The notes under the pieces were generated by a model. The model worked only from the letters and a program-made list of their open reading frames with translations. It did no database searches and was not told the DNA's origin. This document shows, piece after piece, positions 8,201-16,027 of a DNA stretch of 37,413 nucleotides. Source of the DNA: Ruminococcaceae bacterium FB2012 (GTDB lineage: Bacteria > Bacillota > Clostridia > Oscillospirales > Ruminococcaceae). Position 1 is the first letter of the stretch. Every line of letters begins with the position of its first letter. The stretch lies in the NCBI GenBank assembly GCA_900104495.1, contig FMXS01000023.1:1-37413 (forward strand), read 5' to 3'. A program made the translations under genes and the position numbers.

Positions 8201-10476
8201 GTGTTTCCTGCGACCTCAACTATATCGACACCGACGGTCAGCCGAGAACGATGGGCTTCGACGTCATTTCAAGAATGGCATCCTATATGAACAAGACAGC
8301 CAGGGCCTATGACAGCGGTACAAAAGGCGGATCATCCTATTATGCCAATCTGGGAACAGTCTCAGATCCCAACTGGATGCTGCGGCCGAACCACACTGAC
8401 AGGTTCATACTGCCGTCGCTGGTAGATGTCAAGACCATTACGAGCATGACCTTCCATGCCGTGAGCAGGAACAACAAGCCCTCGAAGTGGATAATCGGCG
8501 GCATTACCGTATCACGCATAAAATCCGACAGCGGCGTTGTGACCCTTTCGGCCAACAACAATTCCAAGGACGGAGAATATGTCCGCGCAATGCAGACTAT
8601 CCCGCTCTGCGAAATGATAAAGCGGGGCGGCAAGGAATACGAGGAGCTGCTGCTCCCTGCAGGGGAGCCCCAGAAGCTGACGGTTTATTTCAGTGATAAC
8701 ACCATCACCTGGAGCGAGTCTTCCTCATGGGCATCGTCGGTGTCCAAGTTCCCCGAATCCACCAACGACACCCTCAATCTGTTCGTGTTCCCGTCTTCAC
8801 ATTCAAGGAATATCGAGGGCGTCAACGTCAGCGCGGCAGTTCAGTATAATATCTCCAATTCAAAGCTCATGCAGGCCAAACAGGGCGTTCTGAACATATC
8901 CGGCAGCGGAACAGAAGACGCGATGTTCTCCTACATCGGCCTGTCGGCATCGGATATGAAGAATATCTCCTCGCTGTCACTTCAGTGCAGGAATGCAAAG
9001 GTCGCCTTCGATCATGCTATCGTTCAGCAGGTACGGGACGATGTGGTGGTCATGACCTACACCTTCGATTTCGGCGGAGCCTCGGCAACTCTCGGGCTGA
9101 AAGCCCTGCCCATGTCCTACACTAAGGTCTATACCCCGATGAAGCAGACGCTTATGCTCTCCTTCGGCCCGGATACCTCCGAAATGGCGCTTTTCGGAAT
9201 GACGGAGGACAACCTCAATCCCAACGATATAGCCGTATGCCTGAAATACCGTTCCTCCCTCGATCCCACAAGCGAATACTATTCGCCCTATGTTTATCTT
9301 ACGGAATCGGGAGTCAGCAAGATCTATCCCGGTATGATGGCGGAATTCACCTTCGATGTGCCTTATCTCTCTGAGATAACGGGCTACAGGGTGATCTCCT
9401 TCGGCAATATCACCGCTTCGGTGGAAGCGGCATTCGGCATAAACTACAGCCGGTCGGGACAGGACCCCGATGCGGTCAAGCTTGAAAGCGTTTACAGCTT
9501 CAATCAGAAATACGAGACCGGAAACATCACCAGAGAGCTTGAAGCCGTGGATAAAAATGAAAGCGAGAACGGCGTGCTCCCGCTGGATATTTATTTCACC
9601 ACCGCACAGTCAGATGAAAGCACCGAGAGCGGCATAAACGTTCCCGTCAAGGCAGTGTTCAGCTATGTGGACAGCAAGAACACTCCGCATACCAAGACCT
9701 TCAAGGATATAAGACAGTATATCCAGTCCGACAGCAAGCAGTTCAAGACCGGCGAACGGACACTTGTAAGGCTGTTCCTGCCCAAGTGCAGTGTGCTCAA
9801 CTCGATCAGGCTCATCCCCTCTGAGGGCAGCTGGAAGATAGACAATCTTGAGATCAGCAGTCTCGGGGAGGAGATCGTCAACCGCAGGATAAACACTCTG
9901 TTCGACGAAGAAGGCCAGTCCGTTACCCTTAAAAAGGTCGGCCTCTCCACCAGCGTTACCGCAGACGATAAATACAAGGGCAAGGTAGACGGTCACGAGA
10001 AGAATATCAAGCTGGACGGCGGAAAGATCGTAAGCGGCACCGTTATAATAAGCAACAGCGACGAGGGCTTTGATCTCAGAGTCGATATGCTCACAAACGG
10101 TATACTCACCGATATTACCGAGGAATACTCCAGCAGGAACGATACAGCTTTTGCGGTGTCGATACCCGTAAACGAGGGCTCTGTCCCCATGACCTATACC
10201 ATTACGGTCTGGGCAGTGGAGAATCCGGGCATAAAGGACGTTATCAACGTTACCGTTCCCGCAGCCGGACAGAAATATGTCCCCTCAGGCAGCAGCACAG
10301 GTCAGGACACCTCGTCTTCTTCGGAGGGCGGCAGCAGTTCCGAAGAAGAACCGCCTGACGAGAATGAGGAAGAGGACAGCGGCGGCGGTACGGAAGAAAC
10401 AGCTCCGCCGGATGAGGGTCAGGTGACTGACGAACCCGCGCATACCGAGGAAGAACAGCAGCCCGAGGAGGGCTGA
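5263..10476 (+). CDS. Giant secreted protein of repeated beta-sandwich units
   Basis: The 1737-aa protein has a clear Sec signal peptide (basic start, hydrophobic core, cleavage likely after VSA at residue 35). There is no C-terminal membrane anchor or sortase motif; the end is a long acidic Ser/Glu/Pro tail. The body repeats a unit of roughly 150-200 residues: a (F/L)xLxYxDxxGxxxT strand pair, a loop, then a hydrophobic strand and a W(K/Q/I)(I/V)xxxxI(T/S)(V/S) ending, for example DDWQVAGISVAV and GSWKIDNLEISS. I count about seven copies of varying quality. The W...I.V ending is reminiscent of PLAT/LH2-like sandwiches, but this is pattern-level only. It starts inside the STAS stop codon. It could be an extracellular adhesin, scaffold, or a surface part of the neighbouring VirB4 system. 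Function unknown. Confidence 0.85.
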   Translation: MKNGKSLVKRTLIRLLALMMTVSLVPSSLCLDVSAADAEQTEQAASQTASEEEDVPESESEDDSPTMEIYKNGEAYEAEIKSGGTWPDNTVTGSYEPTSQARKVEEYNSGRLSFDVSEDLYTLTVSTGISSGSSVEYFAIRYTDVNGAPQTKYIFPTAERREMVSDYIKSLKKTVKVKKWVSTTITGIKKNSPGRFAQTSTVMAEPDPVKIAKAKEQFEYITSVVDNYIDQDQEVTGSKLLDNLRESHNDLRDLGYSVNENTDSDTILSPWSIDEFLFKTDTAIKTVNSIDVFMSNGRWTVQGMAVSKVTSIGGYGEYGFYSGKYFHALGKQRICEFQSKKSGTQTFNAAGDTLINIGGSGSSYFGLRQVDGTTSSAMPYNDLYSFRIDFSDVPDGGIETLLRSSASVSDPAAGPIAEHLALEVSYKDQNGWTRSVTIPVLLSVLGQYKQSGDTVRTMGLAQRGEALAFTACLPEYSSLISTRLLVGKAARDALKTEGGIEPIGSSRDRDRLITALDADYIRVAGISMYKGTCRMSNTPDGEDTVTKAVLKSYTYTFAFSEDAPLLYNTINTSEGIRINAGASDTFKLTAYNKNAPLIGAEYSGNVLIRLKTDSLIGAEPSGSTKVRLTYQDTSGSEMTSPYYNISDEVMDYLGAWPSSAGTGDNFAYKYGVQAGNIVEFPVKLADVSAITSVELSVGADSDDWQVAGISVAVANDIGRRRIYAQDMTSGDVSTTYRIVRSMNTTVIPPFPINLKLLVTTGDSFSFNTGEGTVVTARELDFNTVRYSMSYEQTKENLGYARIRRTYDINVKVADDPDAGNFNGDAGSSNHFYFQLRFASGSSAFVLANQQLSSDAFRAGCNEMFSISVNRDYGEVTALRVIPEDVSEDSDVFDKLNVEQITVTERTTGGSADQYVFDNIGWIGIDYNDKSQDAAVKARTGRTVNEISRKYKVSYKQKVINLLCEIKTLPWESDYLDVEGSVSCDLNYIDTDGQPRTMGFDVISRMASYMNKTARAYDSGTKGGSSYYANLGTVSDPNWMLRPNHTDRFILPSLVDVKTITSMTFHAVSRNNKPSKWIIGGITVSRIKSDSGVVTLSANNNSKDGEYVRAMQTIPLCEMIKRGGKEYEELLLPAGEPQKLTVYFSDNTITWSESSSWASSVSKFPESTNDTLNLFVFPSSHSRNIEGVNVSAAVQYNISNSKLMQAKQGVLNISGSGTEDAMFSYIGLSASDMKNISSLSLQCRNAKVAFDHAIVQQVRDDVVVMTYTFDFGGASATLGLKALPMSYTKVYTPMKQTLMLSFGPDTSEMALFGMTEDNLNPNDIAVCLKYRSSLDPTSEYYSPYVYLTESGVSKIYPGMMAEFTFDVPYLSEITGYRVISFGNITASVEAAFGINYSRSGQDPDAVKLESVYSFNQKYETGNITRELEAVDKNESENGVLPLDIYFTTAQSDESTESGINVPVKAVFSYVDSKNTPHTKTFKDIRQYIQSDSKQFKTGERTLVRLFLPKCSVLNSIRLIPSEGSWKIDNLEISSLGEEIVNRRINTLFDEEGQSVTLKKVGLSTSVTADDKYKGKVDGHEKNIKLDGGKIVSGTVIISNSDEGFDLRVDMLTNGILTDITEEYSSRNDTAFAVSIPVNEGSVPMTYTITVWAVENPGIKDVINVTVPAAGQKYVPSGSSTGQDTSSSSEGGSSSEEEPPDENEEEDSGGGTEETAPPDEGQVTDEPAHTEEEQQPEEG

Positions 10477-10501
10477 GGCCGTCACACGGTAGGTATATGA
10501 T

Positions 10502-11344
10502 ATGAAAAACTTTATCAGAAATATAAAGGAACACAAGAAGGCGGCGCTCATCTGCCTTGCTGTGCTGATACTTGTCATAGCCGCTGCGGTGCTGGCAGTA
10601 AAGCTCGGCGGCGGGAATGAGGAGCCCTCCGAAGGCTCCTCCTCTGCGGAGGAGCAGAGCAGCGAAGCAGCAGAGCCGAAAAGCTACTTTGCCGAGTCCG
10701 GATACCCTGTAAGCGTTTCGGAAAGAGGGCAGTCGCTTCTTATCTCGCTGAAAGCCGGTGCGAAATGGGAGTATTCCATGGACCCGGCAGGCATAGTATC
10801 CGTTGATGCGGAAACTGCCGAGACGGAAGAAAACACAGTCTACGCCCTCACTCCGATGAGGCCGGGCTATACGACGGTTTCCTTCAGACAGGGCGGTGTG
10901 CTTGAAGGCGTTGAATACGATGCCGTGAACATTCAGGCTGAGATAACCGTCTATGCCGACGAAAGCGGGACCATGCACATAAGGACAGAGGATATGCGGA
11001 TGAACAGCTCCGCTCCCGGTGCTGCGGACAGCAAGACACCCTATCTGCTTTCGGGCAGCAGGGTGATCCTTCCCAACGGCGGCGACTGGACTCTTACCGT
11101 TGAAGCCGACGGAGAGATACCCGAGGGGCTCTATACCGTCATGCCCGGAACAGACAGCGAAGGCCGCAGCTACTACGATGTTGCGATGGATACTTCTCTT
11201 GTCACCAAAGGCGGTATAGATATGAACGCCCTGGGCAGCAGGCTGCTTCTGAAAAGCGAAAGCCTCGGCGTCGAAAAGAGGCTCCGCTGTGTTATGAATG
11301 CCGAAAGAGAATGGGTGCTTACCGAAGCGGAGGAGCAGAAATGA
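10502..11344 (+). CDS. Membrane-anchored extracellular protein, unknown
   Basis: The 280-aa protein has a short basic cytoplasmic start, one strongly hydrophobic helix at residues about 13-35 (signal anchor), a Ser/Glu-rich linker, then a predicted all-beta extracellular domain. No family is recognised. It follows the giant secreted protein by 25 bases and overlaps the next gene by an ATGA junction, so it belongs to the same operon. A surface partner or anchor for the giant protein is a reasonable guess from position alone. Confidence 0.75.
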   Translation: MKNFIRNIKEHKKAALICLAVLILVIAAAVLAVKLGGGNEEPSEGSSSAEEQSSEAAEPKSYFAESGYPVSVSERGQSLLISLKAGAKWEYSMDPAGIVSVDAETAETEENTVYALTPMRPGYTTVSFRQGGVLEGVEYDAVNIQAEITVYADESGTMHIRTEDMRMNSSAPGAADSKTPYLLSGSRVILPNGGDWTLTVEADGEIPEGLYTVMPGTDSEGRSYYDVAMDTSLVTKGGIDMNALGSRLLLKSESLGVEKRLRCVMNAEREWVLTEAEEQK

Positions 11345-11928
11345 GCGGCAGAAACAAAAAGGATGAAGTTGTCCCGCAGGAGGAAACGGCATCCGAAAAA
11401 CAGGAACAGAACAAGGAAGCCTCCCCGAAGCTGACGGAAAGGCAGCTGAAAAAACTTGCAAAAAGGAAAAGCAAGGACAGAAAGCGTGAGCTGAAGCATA
11501 TCCTTTTAGGCAGCTATTTTACACTGGATGACGGCAGGTTAGCTTCGGGCGGAGGGAAATGGATATCCCCCCTCGGCGTCGGGGACGGGGCAGGCCATGT
11601 GCTGCTTTTGGGGATAAAGGATAAAAGATACAGATACAACTCGCGGTTCAAAAGAAGCCAGCAGGCTCTTTACGCCGCAGCAAAGGCTATGGGAAACATC
11701 GGGCGTTCCCTCGCTCTTGAATGTGCGCCCGATGCCGTTTCCTGCTACATCAAGAGCGTCCTGTTCCGCCCGGTGGTGCTGATTTTCGAGGAGGTCGTTC
11801 TTGAGGACGGTTCCTCGCACCTTGAGCTCCACGCCTACTGCGGCAGATCGCTGTTTTCCTTTTTGTCTGTCAGAAGGGCTGTTTCGCGGTTCGACAAGGA
11901 GCTCCCCGATAATTTAAGCAGAGTATAA
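11341..11928 (+). CDS. Unknown protein with basic N-terminal coil
   Basis: This 195-aa protein is not recognised. The start is placed at the ATG at 11341 because it overlaps the preceding stop (ATGA) and has a GGAGGAG site about 8 bases upstream; an alternative in-frame start at 11311 lies inside the previous gene. The first 60 residues are highly charged and lysine-rich, probably disordered or coiled. The rest (about 65-195) looks like a compact alpha/beta domain. It has no signal peptide or membrane helix and is likely cytoplasmic. Its place between a membrane protein and the PP2C phosphatase suggests a role in the regulated complex, which is inference. Confidence 0.7.
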   Translation: MSGRNKKDEVVPQEETASEKQEQNKEASPKLTERQLKKLAKRKSKDRKRELKHILLGSYFTLDDGRLASGGGKWISPLGVGDGAGHVLLLGIKDKRYRYNSRFKRSQQALYAAAKAMGNIGRSLALECAPDAVSCYIKSVLFRPVVLIFEEVVLEDGSSHLELHAYCGRSLFSFLSVRRAVSRFDKELPDNLSRV

Positions 11929-11970
11929 GTGATCTGTCTTGCTGTCACAGCAGGACTGTTGAGGTGTCTT

Positions 11971-13773
11971 ATGAAAAAACGCAGGCTGATGATACAGGTG
12001 TCGGTGCTTATCGTCATCTTCTATATACTGGCGGGAGTATTCGGGACGCTTCTTGTTTACAGAAGCGCTTCAAGGACATATCTCACCGCCAAGGATGATA
12101 TGATAACCAGGGACATCGAGCACGTCAGGAAATCGATATTGAGCAATTTCGGGATAAACTGGTTCTTCGAATATTCCAGGGAACACTGTGAAGAGATATT
12201 GGCCCAGGAAGAATTCAGCGAAGGCATGGTATTTGAAGATCTTACGGAAAGAGAACCCGAAATGCTGGATTCCGAAACGCCGGCGGAAGAAGTCGCCGAG
12301 CTCATTGATAAATATGCCACCGATGACGAAAAGATCAAAATGGCAAGATCTATCTATGATACCAATGCTTATCTGATGGATTACGAAAACAATGAGTTCG
12401 GACACGGTGCTACTTTTGTGATAGCTGTCGGTGAAGATAATCTGGGCTTTGTTTACTATCAGGCGGATGAATATGCTTCCCTTGATAGTTTTATAGAGGA
12501 CTCTGCACAGCCCGTCGCAGAGGGGATGAAGCTTGGCGACAAGCTCGATCTCACCCTCTCGGAGCATCCCGCTATACAAAGACTCATATCAAGCAATACC
12601 GACAAGGTCGAGTTTGAGATAGTCAGCGGAACTTTCGGAAAGTCCTCTTTTGAGAACCACTATACTGCCTATTGCCCGATATTCTTCAACGGAAAGGTAC
12701 AGGCTGCTGTGATCCTCGACTATAACTGGGACGAATTCCGCGGCGAGCTGATGGGTGATATCAAGTTGATGGTCATTATTCTGGCAGCAGGCATAATCGT
12801 TTTTTGCGGGCTGATGATACTTCTGCTCCACCGGGTTGCCGTGAAGCCCCTTTCGCAGCTCCAGACCGCCGTAAACGAGTACAGCAAGACTAAGGACAGT
12901 ATCAAAGCTGTAGAAATGATCGGCAGGATAAAGTCGGGAAACGAGATCGGTATGCTGGCGAAGGACGTCTCCGCACTGGCAGCGGAGATCGACAGCTATA
13001 TGAAAGAGAACCTGAAACTGGTGGGTGAACGTGAGCGTGTGGCCGCCGAAATGGATCTCGCCGCAAAGCTGCAGGCTGATATCCTTCCCAGCGCCTATCC
13101 CGCATTTCCCGACAGGCAGGAATTTGACATCTATGCGACTATGGACCCTGCCAAAGAGGTGGGCGGCGATCTCTACGATTTCTTCCTTGTGGACGACGAT
13201 CACCTTGCCCTTGCAATGGCGGACGTTGCCGGAAAGGGGATACCTGCGTCGCTGTATATGATGATGACAAAGATCCTGATACAGAATTTTGCTATGATGG
13301 GCCTTTCTCCTGCAAAGGTCATCGAAAAGACCAACGATATAATCCTCAGCAATAATGAGGAGGGAATGTTTGTAACTGTCTGGTTCGGGATATTGGAAAT
13401 ATCCACCGGTAAAATAACCGCAGTAAATGCGGGGCACGAATATCCCGTTATCAGAACGGCGGACGGGCAGTTCGAGCTTTACAAGGATAAGCACGGCATG
13501 GCTGTGGGAAGCTTTATGGGGACGAAGTACACGGAATACGAGCTTCAGCTTGAAAAGGGCGGCGCCCTCTTCCTGTACACCGACGGCGTTCCGGAAGCCT
13601 TCAACAGCGCGGACGAAATGTTCGGCATTGACAGGATGCTTGAAACGCTGAACGCTCACAGAAAGGCTATGCCCGTAGAGCTTCTCACGGAAGTCAAAAA
13701 CGCTGTTGACGCCTTCGCCGGAGAAGCCGAACAGTCCGACGACGTCACTCTCCTCGAGATCACGCTTATATGA
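11971..13773 (+). CDS. Membrane PP2C-type serine phosphatase with HAMP (SpoIIE/RsbU type)
   Basis: The start is set at the ATG at 11971, which has GAGGTG at the right distance; an in-frame GTG at 11929 lacks this. The 600-aa protein has a transmembrane helix near residue 15, an extracellular sensor region to about 260, a second helix (about 265-290), a HAMP segment, a helical linker, and a complete PP2C_SIG domain. Metal and catalytic motifs are present: VGGDLYDF (D400), ADVAGKG (D418), LYTDGVPEA (D538) and QSDDVTLL (D590/D591). Such enzymes dephosphorylate STAS proteins, and one is encoded six kilobases upstream in the same block. An external signal could thus release the STAS protein to capture an anti-sigma kinase. 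It is the last gene before a strong terminator. Confidence 0.92.
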   Translation: MKKRRLMIQVSVLIVIFYILAGVFGTLLVYRSASRTYLTAKDDMITRDIEHVRKSILSNFGINWFFEYSREHCEEILAQEEFSEGMVFEDLTEREPEMLDSETPAEEVAELIDKYATDDEKIKMARSIYDTNAYLMDYENNEFGHGATFVIAVGEDNLGFVYYQADEYASLDSFIEDSAQPVAEGMKLGDKLDLTLSEHPAIQRLISSNTDKVEFEIVSGTFGKSSFENHYTAYCPIFFNGKVQAAVILDYNWDEFRGELMGDIKLMVIILAAGIIVFCGLMILLLHRVAVKPLSQLQTAVNEYSKTKDSIKAVEMIGRIKSGNEIGMLAKDVSALAAEIDSYMKENLKLVGERERVAAEMDLAAKLQADILPSAYPAFPDRQEFDIYATMDPAKEVGGDLYDFFLVDDDHLALAMADVAGKGIPASLYMMMTKILIQNFAMMGLSPAKVIEKTNDIILSNNEEGMFVTVWFGILEISTGKITAVNAGHEYPVIRTADGQFELYKDKHGMAVGSFMGTKYTEYELQLEKGGALFLYTDGVPEAFNSADEMFGIDRMLETLNAHRKAMPVELLTEVKNAVDAFAGEAEQSDDVTLLEITLI

Positions 13774-13786
13774 GCGCATAAAAAAC

Positions 13787-13862
13787 AAAGAATAAAGAAT
13801 GATCAGAGATCATCGCCCCAGGCGACACCTTGATTATTCTTTATTCTTTTTTCTTTATTCTT
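13787..13862. terminator. Bidirectional terminator between convergent operons
   Basis: A stem of about 20 bp (arm cores AAAGAATAAAGAAT at 13787-13800 and its complement at 13836-13849, extended by G-U pairs) has A-rich and T-rich flanks. It lies between the + strand phosphatase operon and the - strand regulator gene. The T-rich stretch continues to about 13862, so it should terminate both transcripts. Confidence 0.8.
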
Positions 13863-13882
13863 TATTATTTCAGCGAAGCGAT

Positions 13883-14476
13883 TCAGCACATAAAGTCTCC
13901 CGGGTCAACGGCGAGTATCTGGGCTATTTTGATAAGAGTTATGATGTCTGGCAGACGCTTGCCGTTTTCCCAGCGGCAAACGGTCTGGGGGGCCACGGAA
14001 AGGAGACCCGCAAGCTCTTCTCTTGACATATTGCGTTCCTCACGGAACTTGGTTATCCTTTTGCCCACGATGCCGTCCCCGGCAAATTCGGTTTCTATGG
14101 ATTCGTCAGATATCTTGGAGACCGGGTGGCGCAGATGATCCAGCGCGTCCCGGAGCTTTTCCGTTTTAACAGGCTTTACAAGGAAAGCGCTGGCGGGAGT
14201 CTCCCAGCTTTGCAGGGCAAACTTCTCGTAGCCCGTCACGTAGATCACGTTGGTCCGGGGCTTTATTTCAAGTATCTGTTTTGCAAGGGCTATCCCGTTT
14301 GCTTCCGGCATATCTATATCGAGTATCACCACATCGAACATATACTCCTTGAACAGCTTTATGACATCTCCCGCCCTGCTTGTGCCGATACACATAGCGT
14401 GGGGGATGATCTTTCCCAGCTCGTCCAGGAAGTCCTCAACTATCAGCTGATTGTCATCCGCTATAAGCACTTTCAT
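13883..14476 (-). CDS. Response regulator with REC and XRE-type HTH domains
   Basis: The 197-aa protein has an N-terminal receiver domain (acidic D7/D8, phosphoacceptor D53 in VVILDIDMP, conserved Thr in YVTGY, Lys in LVKPVK), followed by a linker and a C-terminal Cro/C1-type helix-turn-helix (about residues 138-195; VAPQTVCRWENGKRLP). Clostridial LytS-type kinases usually pair with LytTR or AraC-type regulators, so the XRE output is uncommon. Its start overlaps the end of the kinase gene by 23 bases, so the two form a translationally coupled two-component system. Target genes are unknown. Confidence 0.9.
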   Translation of the reverse strand: MKVLIADDNQLIVEDFLDELGKIIPHAMCIGTSRAGDVIKLFKEYMFDVVILDIDMPEANGIALAKQILEIKPRTNVIYVTGYEKFALQSWETPASAFLVKPVKTEKLRDALDHLRHPVSKISDESIETEFAGDGIVGKRITKFREERNMSREELAGLLSVAPQTVCRWENGKRLPDIITLIKIAQILAVDPGDFMC

Positions 14477-15761
14477 TTTCAGTCACCTTCTTTTTCGGTA
14501 TTGTAACGGTCACAGTGGTCCCGTCTTCTCTCATATCCATTTCAAGGGTCCCGCCGCACTGCATATCGAGCCGCCTGCGGGTGTTCTCTATCCCGACGCC
14601 CATGTGGAAGGGAACATTATCCTGCGGGGAATGCTTTGCCGTGCCGTTGTCGGTTATTTTTATCAGATAGCATTCTTCTGTTTCAAAGGAGCTTACCGTG
14701 ATGACGCCGCTGTCCCGGCTCACTCCGTGGTTGACGGCGTTCTCGACTATAGGCTCCAGCGACAGCGGCGGCAGCCGGAAATCCCCGGTATTCAGGTCAT
14801 AGATAACTTCAAGGTGCCTTGCCTTGTCCGCTCTTACCAGATCAAGATAGATCCTGACGTTTTCAAGCTCCTGCTCAAAGCTGATAAGCTCATCATGTTC
14901 AATGGCTCCGATATGGGCTTTCAGATAATCAGAAAAGTTGTCGATGCAGTCCACTGCCCGGACGCTGTCGCGCTTTGCGAGGGAGCGGATAATGCTTAAA
15001 GAATTGTATATGAAATGCGGGTGTATCTGATTTCGCAGCAGCAGCATTTTTTCTTTTTCAAGGTCAAGTTCCTTCTGCGTGATCTTGTTGCGGATATCCT
15101 GCTGATAGATGACCGAGAGATAAATATAGTATTCCAGCACCGCCAGCGCTGTGAGGAAGCTGGAGAAGCCCGTGATAAGGTTGGTGTATTCCAGTACCGA
15201 GGTCAGCACTGTCTGAGTGATTATAAGAATGACTATGGCATTTTTTCCCGCGCTCAGCTTGCGGAAGTATTTTACCGAAATGGCAAGCAGCAGGAAAACA
15301 TAGAAATGCAGGGTAATGAATATGGATATTCCCAAAGGGCCGCGGGAGAAATGATTGTCGGGGGTTATCTCATAGGCGATATTGCTGCCCATAAACGCGG
15401 TGGAATAAATGATAAGGTTTATGGCGGCGGGGATAGCCGCAAGGGGCTTCAGCTTTGCCTCCGAGGGAATGATTATCAGTATCTCTGTCATTATCACAAA
15501 GGGGCGAAGTATATAGTTTATGGCGGAGGATATGTTCCGCAGCCACACTCGCCCTTCCAAATCAAGGGTAAGCGCCGGGCTGTCGGTCTCGCAGATATAT
15601 CCCACAGTGTCGAACACCGTTATTATCAGCAGCAGTGAGATCGTCAGGATGAAAAGATCGGTGGCGGGGATCTCGTAGCTCTTGTTCACGAACATTATAA
15701 CTATTATCGCCGAGATCAGCAGCAGAGTTGCGTAGTTTGAAGAAAAATATTCAAAGAGCAT
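14454..15761 (-). CDS. LytS-type sensor histidine kinase
   Basis: The 435-aa protein has six to seven hydrophobic helices in the first 230 residues, with almost no extracellular domain. A PF06580-type phosphoacceptor box follows (NQIHPHFIYNSL, His near 246), then a HATPase_c domain with PIVENAVNHG (N box) and GVGIENTRRR (G box). It should autophosphorylate and pass phosphate to the overlapping REC-XRE regulator. The start ATG has AAAGGAG at 15770-15776. A sigma-A promoter lies at 15805-15833. The multi-helix sensor with small loops suggests detection of a membrane or small-molecule signal, as in agr-like or LytS sensors; the ligand is unknown. Confidence 0.92.
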   Translation of the reverse strand: MLFEYFSSNYATLLLISAIIVIMFVNKSYEIPATDLFILTISLLLIITVFDTVGYICETDSPALTLDLEGRVWLRNISSAINYILRPFVIMTEILIIIPSEAKLKPLAAIPAAINLIIYSTAFMGSNIAYEITPDNHFSRGPLGISIFITLHFYVFLLLAISVKYFRKLSAGKNAIVILIITQTVLTSVLEYTNLITGFSSFLTALAVLEYYIYLSVIYQQDIRNKITQKELDLEKEKMLLLRNQIHPHFIYNSLSIIRSLAKRDSVRAVDCIDNFSDYLKAHIGAIEHDELISFEQELENVRIYLDLVRADKARHLEVIYDLNTGDFRLPPLSLEPIVENAVNHGVSRDSGVITVSSFETEECYLIKITDNGTAKHSPQDNVPFHMGVGIENTRRRLDMQCGGTLEMDMREDGTTVTVTIPKKKVTENESAYSG

Positions 15762-15804
15762 TGTAACGCTCCTTTCCGTGACAGTTATTTCCTTGTTTTA
15801 ATCA

Positions 15805-15833
15805 ATTGTAACATAAAACAAAATAAAATGCAA
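15805..15833 (-). promoter_or_regulatory. Sigma-A promoter of the kinase/regulator pair
   Basis: The minus strand reads TTGCAT, a 17-base spacer, then TACAAT, about 45 bases upstream of the kinase ATG. Spacing and hexamers are close to consensus. Confidence 0.65.
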
Positions 15834-15939
15834 TACTTTTGTGCTTCCCGGCAAAAAGCGGCAGAATATAAGCATACACGGCCCCGCAGAGACTCCGGGA
15901 TCTGAGCAGGCAGGTTTTCAGAAATATTTTTGTTTTTCT

Positions 15940-15980
15940 GCACCCTTTCAAGGCGTAAAGGGGTATTACTTATGAAAGCG
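15940..15980 (+). promoter_or_regulatory. Shared upstream element, copy 1
   Basis: GCACCC (15940-15945), 15 bases, then GGGTATTACTTA (15961-15972), followed by TGAAAGCG. The same arrangement stands upstream of the gene at 19392-21803. Upstream, AATATTT and TTTTCT tracts are also shared. It sits 55 bases before the ATG at 16028. It reads like a promoter with -35 (C/T)TGCAC, a 17-base spacer and -10 GGGTAT, the latter matching the SigB-type -10 box; an operator is the alternative. Confidence 0.6.
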
Positions 15981-16027
15981 GTCAGAAAGACCGGAACACC
16001 AAAAACAAATAAACGGAGGAAAAGAAA

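Noticed and set aside
13799..14138. Plus-strand frames opposite the REC-XRE regulator
   Set aside because: They include the terminator hairpin and run antisense to a well-supported gene.
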